DNA of 64,000 nt. Source: Ichthyophis bannanicus (lineage: Eukaryota > Chordata > Amphibia > Gymnophiona > Ichthyophiidae). The first letter of the stretch is position 1. Each line of letters opens with the position of its first letter. Positions 1-9,399 of this stretch are shown piece after piece. The position numbers were made by a program, and so were the translations under genes. The notes below the pieces were generated by a model. That model ran no database searches and was not told the origin of the DNA. It saw only the letters and a program-made list of their open reading frames with translations. The stretch lies in NCBI GenBank assembly GCA_033557465.1, contig CM066033.1, forward strand, positions 19,655,080 to 19,719,079, written 5' to 3'.

Positions 1-907
1 TGGAAGACTGGGCATAAAAATGGCAGATGAAATTTAATGTGGACAAGTGCAAAGTTATGCACCTAGGGAAGAACAACCCAAACTATGGTTACACAATGCA
101 CGGTTCCACATTAGGAACCACCACTCAGAAAAAAGATTTAGGCGTCATTGTGGATAACATGTTAAAACCCTCGGCCCAGTGTGCAGCGGTGGCCAAGAGA
201 GCAAATAGAATGCTAGGTATCATAAGGAAAGGAATGGAAAATAAAACAAAAGATATTATAATGCCTCTATATCGTTCCATGGTGAGACCGCACCTTGAAT
301 ATTGTGTGCAATTCTGGTCGCCGTATCTTAAAAAGGATATAGCGTTATTAGAAAAGGTTCAGAGAAGAGCCACCAAAATGGTAAAGGGGATGGAAGGATA
401 CCCCTATGAAGAGAGGCTAAAAAGGTTAGGGCTCTTTAACCTGGAAAAGAGATGGCTGAGGGGAGATATGATAGAAGTCTATAAATTAATGAAAGGAGTG
501 GAACGGGTAAACGTAGATCGATTGTTTACGTTATCAGAATATAGAAAGACTAGGGGACATGCAATGAAGCTACAGGGTAAACTATTTAAGACTAATAAAA
601 GAAAATATTTTTTCACTCAATGTGTAATCAAACTCTGGAATTTGTTACCGGAGGACGTAGTAAAGGCTGTTAGTGTAGCTGGGTTTAAAAAAGGTTTGGA
701 CAAGTTCCTGGAGGAAAGGTCCATAAACCATTATTAAGAAGGGACCCAGGATATCAATGCCTGACCCAGTACAAGCATTGTGGAACCTGTGTCTTTTGGG
801 GAAACTGCTAGGTACATATGACCTAGATTGGCCACTGTTGGAAACAGGATACTGGGCTTGATGGACCTTGGTCTGACCCAGTATGGCATATCTTATGTTC
901 TTATGTT
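1..907 (+). mobile_element. CR1-type LINE, 3' end, cut by window start
   Basis: This is the end of a CR1-clade non-LTR retrotransposon: the C-terminal part of the reverse transcriptase ORF followed by a 3' untranslated region of about 170 bp. The 3' end contains a conserved block (cagtggcc/tactgggcttgatgg type, about 815-890) and finishes in short repeats of the ttatgttc type, which is how CR1 elements end. The same 3' block recurs in reverse at about 13570-13700, 21259-21400 and 44095-44280, so it belongs to one family active across this locus. The 5' part lies outside the window. Confidence 0.9.
27..737 (+). CDS. CR1 reverse transcriptase, C-terminal fragment (236 aa)
   Basis: The protein is the thumb and C-terminal region of a CR1 ORF2 polyprotein, which in a full element carries an endonuclease and a reverse transcriptase and copies the element RNA at the target site. 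Recognisable blocks are KCKVMHLG near the start, KDLGVIVD at about 38-45, the PHLEYCVQFWSPY block at about 88-100, the RRATKMV block and a WNLLPEDVV block near the end. The YADD catalytic box would lie upstream of the window start. The first ATG is only the first methionine inside a longer frame, so the start is not biological. The frame is open to a normal CR1 stop, so this copy is fairly young. Confidence 0.88.
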   Translation: MKFNVDKCKVMHLGKNNPNYGYTMHGSTLGTTTQKKDLGVIVDNMLKPSAQCAAVAKRANRMLGIIRKGMENKTKDIIMPLYRSMVRPHLEYCVQFWSPYLKKDIALLEKVQRRATKMVKGMEGYPYEERLKRLGLFNLEKRWLRGDMIEVYKLMKGVERVNVDRLFTLSEYRKTRGHAMKLQGKLFKTNKRKYFFTQCVIKLWNLLPEDVVKAVSVAGFKKGLDKFLEERSINHY

Positions 908-1158
908 AGCTTCAAAGTAGGCCCCATCCTCCTCCCATCAACAGCTCTGAAATACTCCTACCAATCACCTGTTCAATATCATTCCATTTTATTAAAATAG
1001 TGATTCCAAATCAAATCATCAGTAGTGGCTGTCCCCTGCAGACTCTCAGAGCATGACACATGCTAGAAAAACCACACATCCGCCCTGCATGTCTTTCTCA
1101 GAATCGGGCCCTTGCTGATGGTGGCATCAACGGATCTCCAATTTAAAAAGAAACCCAT

Positions 1159-1605
1159 GGGCCCAATATTCGAAAGGCCCAGTAAACCATGTAAATGCTT
1201 TAACTGGGGATATTCAGTGGCACTTACATGGTTAGTACCGTTGAATATCCCCTCGTAATTTCCCTATGCACCCTGATGCTATCCGGTTTGCATTGGGGCA
1301 TGTCGGGAGCGTTCTGGGATGGAGCAGAGGCGGTGACAAGCGCTAACTGGGTAGCAGCAATATTGCATGCTGCCCGGTTAGCGATCTGCACTTTAAAGAT
1401 AGGTGAGGGGTTTTCCTCACCTATTTTTAAGGCACAAGAGATAACCGGGCAGCATGCAATATCACTGCTGCATGGTTAGCAATTGCGGCTTCCCGTGTCT
1501 GCAGTGATCCCCGGATATTCAATGCTGAGGTCGCATATGACCCCAGATATCCGGAGTTAAGGGTCGGCAGGGAGTTCTATGCGCTGCCAACACATTATCG
1601 GGCCC
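1159..1605. mobile_element. 447-bp inverted-repeat (foldback) MITE-like element
   Basis: The element begins and ends with GGGCCC, followed by inward AT-rich sequence, and is flanked on both sides by CAT, a possible 3-bp target duplication (1156-1158 and 1606-1608). Its interior is a long inverted repeat. The arm around 1350-1385 containing gcaatattgcatgctgcccg is mirrored around 1440-1475, and the centre near 1405-1425 forms a hairpin (ggtgagggg...cctcacc). It carries no transposase. The superfamily is not certain; a 3-bp duplication would fit Harbinger-type elements, but CAT is not the usual TWA. Confidence 0.6.
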
Positions 1606-1608
1606 CAT

Positions 1609-3880
1609 GGTTCTTTGCAACACCACACTTGCATGGCTGGTCTACTCCCTCCCTCGTTTGACACATGCATATGTCAGAGGAGAGAGGGATCAGTCCAGCC
1701 ATGCAAGCGCAGAGTTGGAAAGACCCACGTTCTTTTTTTATTGGAGGTCTGCTGATGTCACCATCACCAAGGGAACAGGAAAAGTGGTGGCGGGGCAAGG
1801 GCAGGAATCAAGGGCGCGGTGGACTAGACTTGAGGAGGTGGAGTAAAATGGGGAGATATTGGACATGGGGGGATAGGGGCAGAAGAGCTATGCTGGTCAT
1901 GGGGAGATAGGGGCTAATAACAAAAGTCTGATGTCATAGGGAAGGGGGCACCAGGTTTTCAAGTCACACAGGGCGCAGTTATGGCTTGGTACAGTACAGT
2001 CTCACGATGCCACAAGGCAGTCTATCCGCATGCCATGCATCAAATGTTAATGTCATTCACATATAAGTTATATTACTTGACTGGCAATTTACCAGATAAA
2101 TTGGATGTCCATTTAAGAATGCTATGGTATGCTGAAAGCATTAATATGGACAGTAACAATATTTCAGGGTCAGATTGTATAAGGAGACTCGTCTAACAAC
2201 AAGAAGGGTTAAGACCTTCTTGAGGATAGTTAGTGAGAATCACTTATTAGTCAAGGTATAAGAATCATATGCAAGGTTACATGGAAACCAGTAAGATGCT
2301 TCTTACCTGTGACAAGAGGTCTAGGTCTTAAAAAGACTAGTCCTCAGATAATTAGGTCTTGAGACGTACCTGAAGGAGTGCAAAGGAGATCCTTAATCCT
2401 AAGATAGAGGATCTGGATCCTTTTATCACTTCAGAATAGAAGCTGGAAGAAAAAAACGCAATGTAAGGGGATACCATGCCTGCCTCTCTATGAGGGCAGT
2501 ATGAGTATCATGCGTACTTTGCTTCTTATAGACTTCAATGAGGTACTGGAAAGTAGAAAAATTGCAGTAGATAAGGATCAACTGCAATGATTAGGAATGC
2601 ATCCCTGTTGTAGAAGTTCCTTTGAGGATATGGAACAACCTAGGAAGTGGTGCTATTCCTTAACTCTCAAAGTCGTCTAGGCCCTGGTTCCTTTTCCTTG
2701 AAAAGAATTTTAAGGAAGATGGTAAAATTAGGAACAAACAGCCATGAGGGAGCATGACTGGGTAGAGCCTACCAGTTAAAGGTTCTTTAACCGCCTGGAA
2801 GTTACCTACCAGGGGTGGACTCTGACGCTCTCTGGCAAAGGCCCATAGTTGCAGAGCTTCATTGCACAGTTGCAGAGTGCATGCTGTAGGTTGCTTAGGT
2901 GAGACCTGGCCGTTAGGTAGCCAGTGTGCAACCGAATCAATTCTGTTGAAATAGAATTGAGGATGGCCAAAAATAGTAGATAGGCTTTTTGCCTTACAAT
3001 GATCAATTGTACAAGAGGGTTTCGAAACCTGTTTTGGAGCCATCTGTTATAAAGACAGCAGAAAAAGTAGGTCCTATAGAGATTAAAAAAGGACCAGACG
3101 ACATAATTAGGAATGATAATACTAAATTCCTGTCTGATAAGCTGTCATAAACAAAGTATTTGAGGGGTCAGCTCAAAAATACGCAAGCAGCGTAGAAGAG
3201 GCAGAAACCCATGTGAGCTATCTGCTTAAAGAAGCTCATATATCCCACTTGGTGGGTTATTCATTTTTCCGTTATGGAGGGTTTTAGAAGCCTTCTGAGC
3301 TGACTTTGCTCAAATGCATAGAATAAACCTGGTAGGGGTTTTCAGAATGCTGAATTGCATCCTGTAAAAAACCCAGTGCAGAAGGACCCCAAAGGGAAAA
3401 AGCTCTGTATTGGAAGATTTACTGGAGTAGGAATTCCTATAGCTTCAGTAAGAAGCTCTCCAGTTGAATAATGTTCACGTTGGAGACTGGATGTCCCAAC
3501 TAAAGGATAGAAAGTAATACAGAGTTGAAAAAAAAACCTTACAATTTAGTAAGTCTTTATAGTTAGAGTCCTCTGCAGTTAAGGTCTTACAGGTAACTGT
3601 CAAAAAGGTGAAAGGTATCACTCACCCTGTTAAGTTTCTTGATTCCCCTTCCCCCTTTTTTTTTTAAATAGGGAAGTAGAAACTTATTACCTGTAGGCCT
3701 GAGATATCTCAATAGCTCTTGGAGCTAGAAGAGTGAAGTTCCCTTGAAACAAGAGATTCCTGCCTAGAGTTAACTCAGTGTTGTCTCAGCATGGATGAGA
3801 TTTAAACCAGACGCCTCTTTCGATAAAAAGGCAGGTCTACAGGTTCTGAACCTCATACAGGAAGAAGAGAAATCAGAAAC
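1609..3880. other. Unassigned AT-rich sequence
   Basis: I see no gene, known repeat family or convincing motif here. The longest open frames (for example 2660-3043 on the minus strand) have no recognisable domain and overlap others in competing frames. The right part adjoins the gag end of DIRS element D and could be its degraded downstream coding region, but I could not find reverse transcriptase or recombinase motifs in it. A short poly-pyrimidine/T run lies at about 3645-3665. Confidence 0.4.
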
Positions 3881-3887
3881 CCTGTAG

Positions 3888-5174
3888 CTACTGGGTTTGC
3901 TGAGTCTGTTGAGGTTTCTGTTGTCTTAGCCTGGTTCGATGTTGCCCCTGTTGGGAAACATCTGTCTGAGGGGAAGAAGATGGATAAAACTTTTTCCCCT
4001 TAGAGGAATAAAGTTTTCTAGAAGATCCATTATTAGCTGGGAGAGAGGAAAGTTTTGACAATCCTCTTAAAGCAGCATTATCAGTGTTTAACTGACTAGC
4101 TTGAAATAGACAATCCTTGTTGAAGAGATGTTCTCCAGTACAAGGACTATTTCCCAGCTTTTCTTGTACCCATTTATCCAAGTCTGAAGCTTGGAGCCAG
4201 GCTAAGCGTCGTGCTCCTATGGCTATAGCAGAAAATCTGCTGATAGATTCAAAAGAATCCAGGGAAGCACGATAAAGGAATGTAGAAATATCATGAGCAT
4301 GATTGACTAGTGATAAATAGTCAGCTCTTTTATGTTCCTGAAAGAAAGGGTTCAAAAGCTTTAAACTTTTGGCAACCTCTTCCAGAGAGAATCCCATATA
4401 GAAAATATATGAAATGATTCTTGCCGAAAGCATAGATGCTTGGAAGCATCGACGTCCAAAAGCATCTAAGGTCCTAGACTCACGACCTGGCGGATAAGAG
4501 GAGTGCTTTTTTGCACTCTTAACACGCCTCATTGCTGATTCTACTACTATAGAATGATGAGGGAGTTGAGTCTTTTGAAAACCTGGAGAAGGCGGCACTT
4601 TATAGATAGTGTCAACTCTCTTGGAATGTGGAGATACCGTTAAGGGAGTTTCCCACATTCTAAATAACAGATCCTGTAGGATCTGATGTAGAGGAAGCAT
4701 GATTGCCTCCTCTGGAAACCAGGGGGATTGCAGAATTTCTGAATCCCGTGGTATAGACTCTTTCCCAGGTATAGAGATGGCGAGTATTCTTGCCATAACA
4801 AGCAGAAAAGCTTGAAAAGAGATCTCCTCTAAGAGGAACCCTCTGAAATGAGGAGTAAAAACTGGAACTGTTGAAAGTTCAGTTGCGGTACCGATGGATG
4901 CATCCCCGACATCGGGCTTAGAAGACCGGGGAGGATGAAGCATCGAATTCTCTTTAAAGAGGCGTGTTCGGTACCCTTTGATGTCGGTACCGAGACGAGT
5001 CGGTACCAAATTTTCCAGGCTAGATAGCGATTTGAGGCTCAGCATCGAAGGAAGCGAGCCTGTTGAAAGAAGTATCAAAGGCATCGATGCCGGTAACGAT
5101 GTCAATACCGGCATCTGCACCGATGCCCAATCTGGCACCGGGAGTAGCACCGAAGCCAATACCGGCCCTGGCAC
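3888..5174 (-). CDS. DIRS gag-like protein, main part (428 aa)
   Basis: This frame encodes most of a DIRS-type gag-like protein, the presumed nucleic-acid-binding structural protein of these elements. The C-terminal half resembles the other DIRS gag copies in the window in arrangement: a helical stretch with ISTFLYRASLDS and an ARRLAWLQASDLDKW block (around residues 310-335), then a cleft-like region with FNKDCLF. It ends in a Ser/Gln/Lys-rich basic tail. Element C shows the same order (YLWLCNWAADGSSKARL, then LLFGKDL, then a basic Gly/Arg tail). The N-terminal 120 or so residues are low-complexity Pro/Ser/Leu and may be read in the wrong frame. The true start probably lies in the ORF at 5420-5758, so a frameshift separates the two. 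Confidence 0.6.
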   Translation of the reverse strand: MPGPVLASVLLPVPDWASVQMPVLTSLPASMPLILLSTGSLPSMLSLKSLSSLENLVPTRLGTDIKGYRTRLFKENSMLHPPRSSKPDVGDASIGTATELSTVPVFTPHFRGFLLEEISFQAFLLVMARILAISIPGKESIPRDSEILQSPWFPEEAIMLPLHQILQDLLFRMWETPLTVSPHSKRVDTIYKVPPSPGFQKTQLPHHSIVVESAMRRVKSAKKHSSYPPGRESRTLDAFGRRCFQASMLSARIISYIFYMGFSLEEVAKSLKLLNPFFQEHKRADYLSLVNHAHDISTFLYRASLDSFESISRFSAIAIGARRLAWLQASDLDKWVQEKLGNSPCTGEHLFNKDCLFQASQLNTDNAALRGLSKLSSLPANNGSSRKLYSSKGKKFYPSSSPQTDVSQQGQHRTRLRQQKPQQTQQTQ

Positions 5175-5419
5175 CGACGCTGGTAGTCGAAGAACGGTCT
5201 GCGGCGACTCTATCAGTACCGAAGTAGCTGAGAGATGCGCCAGACTACGTTCATGGCGAGGAGTTTTTCATCCAACACCATAGCCGATGCCGAGGTATCG
5301 GTACCACTCGAAGCAGTCTGAACCACCGAGCATGGCACAGGTGCATCCACAGAGGTAAAAACCTCGGGAGCAACCTGAGATCCCGATAATGCTTTAGAGC
5401 CCGAAGACTCCCGCCGGGA

Positions 5420-5758
5420 TTAAGCCATAGTGTCCTCGAGGGCAAGGCCAGAGGCATCTCGATACTTAGAAAGAGATCTACCTCTCGAGGACTGGCTAGT
5501 CTTAACAGACTGTTGTTTGGTTACCTGACCGTGGAAGGAAGAAGAGATTCTGCCTGGTGACATCATGGTTGATGTAGACCCGGTACCGAGTTGTGCTCTG
5601 TTCTGAAGACCTCTTCTGGTTAAACTCCTACAAGAGAAACACTCTTTAGGACAATGGCCAGGACCTAAACAAGCTAGACACCAAAAATGAGTGTCTATTA
5701 ACCTAGTTGTACCGCCACACGTTAGACATTTCTTAAGGATAGTGGCTGGCTTTTCCAT
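5420..5758 (-). CDS. DIRS gag-like N-terminus with Cys-rich zinc-binding motif (112 aa)
   Basis: The protein begins MEKPATILKKCLTCGG and continues with a Cys/His cluster in the pattern CxxC...CLACLGPGHCPKECFSC (residues about 11-45). That looks like a zinc-binding module placed at the start of a DIRS gag. The rest is Ser/Arg rich. The ORF ends before the main gag frame at 3888-5174, and the overlapping reading frames between 5170 and 5420 suggest a frameshift. The start codon is well placed, just inside the leader of element D. Role in RNA binding is inferred from the motif. Confidence 0.6.
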   Translation of the reverse strand: MEKPATILKKCLTCGGTTRLIDTHFWCLACLGPGHCPKECFSCRSLTRRGLQNRAQLGTGSTSTMMSPGRISSSFHGQVTKQQSVKTSQSSRGRSLSKYRDASGLALEDTMA

Positions 5759-6199
5759 AATGGAAAGGGTAGAGGCCTAGTGGCCAAAAAGAGGTCAGGC
5801 ACTAAATAAGAAAACATTTCTCAGTGAAAAGAAGAAATTTTTCAAGAAAAAGAAAGAAAAGCACTGGGGACTGGTGGGCGTCGAGCGAAGGCAGGCGCGA
5901 CCACAAAAGATAAAAATAAAAAAGATGAATTTTCTGCGGTGACAAGGACACGTCCTGTCTGCTCCGCGGAAAATGAAGAACTGATAAGAGGGAAGTGTTT
6001 AGGCGGGAAGGCAGCGCGCATGCATGTGGGATGCTCCCAAAAGCTTTCTTTCTGGACGCTGGGGAGCGTTCCCGCGCAGGCTCCGTCGGTACCAACGTAC
6101 CCATATGTGAAGACTCATTCCTGCTTGTTCCTGGAGATACAGTATATAGGGTGAAGGACTTCAGTGCATGAAAGAAAAGCAGGACCTGGAGGTGATGGT

Positions 6200-6310
6200 A
6201 TCGGATGATAGATAGAGATGTTGTCAACAAACCCAGAAGCATGCTTAGGTGCATACGGAGGGCAATGGAGAGCAAGAAAAAGGAGGTGATAGTGCCTTTG
6301 TGTGAGTCTA
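6200..6310 (+). pseudogene. Short CR1 reverse transcriptase remnant
   Basis: About 35 codons read NKPRSMLRCIRRAMESKKKE followed by VIVPLCES. This aligns by eye with the MLGIIRKGMENKTKDIIMPLYRS block of the CR1 copy at 27-737 and with the MLGCIQRG block of the large CR1 at 45525-46868. Flanking sequence has no further CR1 similarity that I can see, so it is a small truncated relic. Confidence 0.6.
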
Positions 6311-8875
6311 GGTGGCCCATAGGAATGCTGAAACTGTACAGCAGCCAGACAGCAACTGATGAGGTTCCAACATGGGCACAAGTGTATTTCCCACAGTGTC
6401 ACTGGGGATAGTACCCAGCAGGTACCCCCAAGGGCACAGAACATTGGCAGCGGTGCTTGGGGGATGCGTGGACAGATATGCAGGCACCCCTACCCCAGAA
6501 CCCGCACCATGGGCAGCCGCCTATCCGCACAATGTATGGCCTGAGACTGCGCACCACCAGCAGAAGGGCATATCAGCATAGTGGCAGAGGGGTACTGGTG
6601 GTGGAGGGGGCAGTGGCAGCTGCTCACAGCAGACATTGGCCTAGCCCTGTGCAGGCGGGTGCCATCCACTGCAACAGACAGGCTCTGTCGGATGTACAGT
6701 CATGGACTCCCCAGGGAATATACCATATCTGTGGCAAACACGGTGGTGCAGTGCACACAGACAGTGTGTTCAAAAGCAGAAAGTCACAGGTTCAAGTCCC
6801 AGCTGTGGCTCCTGCCAACCCAGTCCCCTTATTTTACCCATGAAGAAAACATGGTAGTAAAGACTGAACCTGTATTGCTGAGAACAGAAACATGCCTCAA
6901 ATGCATATATTTTACCCCATAGAGCACAAACACCATAAACATGTGCAGTACCTAGAGCAGAGTCCCCCAAAGGCAGTCCTGGAGTGCCAAGCACCATTCA
7001 GGTTCCGTGCTGTTCCCAATACATATGTCTGTGCTGCATCTCCATGCACCGCCCCCATGGTATGCAGATGTATCTCATGCATATTCATTAAGGATATCAT
7101 GAAAACCCGAGCAGTGTTTGGCCCACCAGGACCGGAGTTGGGAACCTCTGCCCCAGCACAGCGGACAATAGGGGCAGACACGCCTGCACCCACAGGCCCC
7201 ATTATCCAAAGCCACCTGGAGAGGCAGGGCTTAGGGCCCTGTTTCCTTCCCCAAATACTAGCACTTGCATAACTTAGCAATGCCACCCTACACCTGGGAA
7301 TACGGTACACATCTATCTAAAGGTTGCCATGAGTAATGGTAGATAGCAATTCCTAAGTTAAGCACAATTTGCTGAGTGAGCTACATCATAGCAATCGTTC
7401 AGATGTCTGTGGAGTGTGATACAGGTCCTGTGTCTGACAGTGTTTACCACCCTGGGGGGTGACTCCTACAGTATTGCGTGCCATAACCATGCCTGCACTG
7501 TGCCCAGGACTGGTGTGGTGGCCAGGGCTGCCAGACACCTCTATAGTTGCTCAATGCTGGCATAGGTGAGGGGAGTGTGCGTCCATCTATCCAGTGTGTG
7601 GTGGCTGCCAACACCCTCCTCAGCCCACTATCCAGTGTGTGGTGGCTCCCAACACCCTCCTCAGCCCACACTGCTAGCACTGTTGCCAGTATTGGCCTGC
7701 CGATGTGCATAATGAGGAGCAAGGTACTGTGGGTATAGCCCAGACAGGGCGGCCTGTACAGGATGCATCTGCACAGGGCATAGGGCAATGGTTGGGACAT
7801 TGTAGTGCCCAGCCACCACCTGCACAGACAGGGTGGCCACAGCATGTCCTGCTGGGAGGTCACTCTCACCCTGACTGAGCAGTGACCACGGCATGGCTAG
7901 GTTCCACCATAGTGCTATATAGAATATCTGTCAAGTGATATACATGGGTTCCCTTTTTTGAGGCCCAAACACTGACATATCTGCCTGGTGGGTGTGCTCA
8001 TATCCAAGTTTTGGGTGCACACATCCCCTCTGGTAACATGTACTATGGACTAGCTAGCAGGCTGTCTGCAGTTGGTATGTGTATGGCTGGAGCACCGTGC
8101 AGGGTGCAGCAGCTGGGGGCTCGCTGCTGGAAAATGTTAAATGGTGGTTGGGCAGCTGGGCATTTCAGGCCCTACTGTCTGTCTGCTATTGAAGTATGGA
8201 TGCGTACAGAACTGCATGGAGTGCCCTGTAGGTTGTCTGTACCCCAGCCAGACTGAGGTTGATGGTCCCCTCTGCCACCATCATTGCAGGGATATAGAAT
8301 GTGGATCCGTTGTTTGGGGATCCTGAGTTCCAGAGGGCAGGTTGAGTGGTACGACACACTCTGCCTATGGGTCCAAACAGCACCTTTCCTCCTTCCCCCC
8401 CCGCTCCGCAAATATATCATGTGGCCATGGCACCCACACAGGATATGCACTATTCCATGGGCATCGTCATCCACAAGGCCCAGACGTGACTGGGATATAC
8501 AGATGGGGACAGATGTATTGTAGGTGTGTCTGATGGAACCACCTATCACACACCGGCACTAATGGGGACCTGCAGCATAGCCTATCTCAGCTAGGACAGG
8601 TGCTGTGGACATGGTGCTGGGCGCCTCACCTCAGGGTAAGCACAGGACCTGCACACTGGGACGGTCTGTAGCTACTCTGTACCAGTAACACACATGGTCA
8701 GTACCCCCTACCAGGCCTAGGTGCTGTGGGGGTGCATACCCCATCTTCAGATCAGCTGTAGACTGCTGCTTTGCATGTGCAGTGCATCATGGGTGCGAGA
8801 GGACTAACCTTACCCTGGTAACCGCAGCACACAGTCTGCAGAAGTTAGTTTGTAGCCAGCCAGACATCTCTTTAC
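6311..8875. other. Unassigned region with many overlapping short ORFs
   Basis: Many short open frames exist on both strands because stop codons are sparse in this GC-richer stretch, but none shows a recognisable domain. A 41-bp tandem duplication lies at 7588-7669 (tatccagtgtgtggtggct type). A block around 7035-7150 (catgcatattcattaaggatatc and what follows) looks like a dispersed repeat, but I cannot name its family. A tRNA-like segment at about 6738-6815 is listed separately. Confidence 0.4.
6738..6815 (+). repeat. Possible tRNA-derived SINE head
   Basis: The segment contains ggtggtgcagtgcac, similar to a pol III A box, and about 40 bp further on aggttcaagtcccagctg, a good match to the B-box consensus GGTTCRANTCC. 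Spacing is right for a tRNA-like promoter. It does not fold into a convincing complete tRNA cloverleaf, so it is better read as a SINE head or tRNA relic than as a working tRNA gene. Confidence 0.4.
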
Positions 8876-8950
8876 AGTTATAGAGCTGTAGCCCACTGGT
8901 GACTGCACTGCCTGTGGAGCCAGAGGTTGGTGGTTTGAATCCACAGTGGG
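8876..8950 (+). repeat. tRNA-like SINE head (plus copy of an inverted pair)
   Basis: The sequence tatagagctgtagcccactgg followed by aggttggtggtttgaatccac has tRNA-like A-box and B-box regions. Its mirror copy lies on the opposite strand at 9286-9375. The pair flanks a SINE/L2 tail fragment and a block of short palindromic steps built from gcacc/ggtgc. Confidence 0.45.
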
Positions 8951-9100
8951 TTTATTTATTTATTTAATTTACTTTATTTATTTACATTCCCCCATATACC
9001 GCGCTATTCTGCACCATTGCGGTTTACATTGCACAAACTGGGCATACATTGAACAGGGCATTATAACTTGGAGATAACTATTTTACAGGGTACATGGGGG
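8951..9100 (-). repeat. 3' part of the L2-tailed SINE
   Basis: This copy begins with (ttta)n, continues with tataccgcgctattctgc and ends near tacagggtacatgg. It matches the 3' body of the complete SINE at 30332-30624 and the fragment at 16586-16683. It lacks the tRNA-like head, so it is 5' truncated. Confidence 0.75.
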
Positions 9101-9285
9101 GCTGTCTGGGGCAGTTTGTGTGTAATTTCAAGTAGTACAACTAGCAGAAACACCCTCACAGTGCTGTAATCTGCAGGTGCCCCATAAGGCACTTTATAAG
9201 GCACCTTAAGGTTACAGCACTGTGAAGGTGTTTTAGCTGGCACTACTAATTTAAATTAAAAAACCTGCCACAGCCAGCCCTCATA

Positions 9286-9375
9286 AATAACCCCACTGTG
9301 GTTTCAAACCCACAACCTCTGCCTCCATAGGCAGCAAGGTAACCTGTGGGCCACAGCTCTATAGCTGAGAACAGA
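9286..9375 (-). repeat. tRNA-like SINE head (minus copy of an inverted pair)
   Basis: On the minus strand this reads tatagagctgtggcccacagg, then gcagaggttgtgggtttgaaacc, matching the segment at 8876-8950. The B-box region is recognisable and the A-box region partly so. The inverted arrangement would give a hairpin with a loop of about 330 bases. Confidence 0.45.
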
Positions 9376-9399
9376 TGCCTGGCTGGCTACAGAAGGAAT

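Larger units (their letters stand above)
3880..6170 (-). mobile_element. DIRS-type retrotransposon D, 5' end with gag only
   Basis: Two minus-strand ORFs with DIRS gag character (3888-5174 and 5420-5758) are followed upstream by a non-coding leader and a terminus near 6095-6165. That terminus contains a tatata-type box and a sequence reading accaacgtacccatatgtga on the plus strand, similar in style to other DIRS ends in such genomes. No reverse transcriptase, RNase H or tyrosine recombinase could be found to the left, so the element is truncated or too decayed to read. It is a different subfamily from elements A, B and C below. Confidence 0.65.

Noticed and set aside
2190..3880. RT and recombinase of DIRS element D
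   Set aside because: The position would fit, but no PKKDGSF, YLDD, SARR or HSTR-like block is readable on the minus strand.
6738..6815. Functional tRNA gene
   Set aside because: Only A- and B-box-like sequence is visible; no full cloverleaf or terminator of four T after a mature end.
6372..8549. Many ORFs of 60-140 codons in the unassigned block
   Set aside because: They overlap in all frames, start at random methionines and show no domain; stop codons are just rare in this GC-richer stretch.
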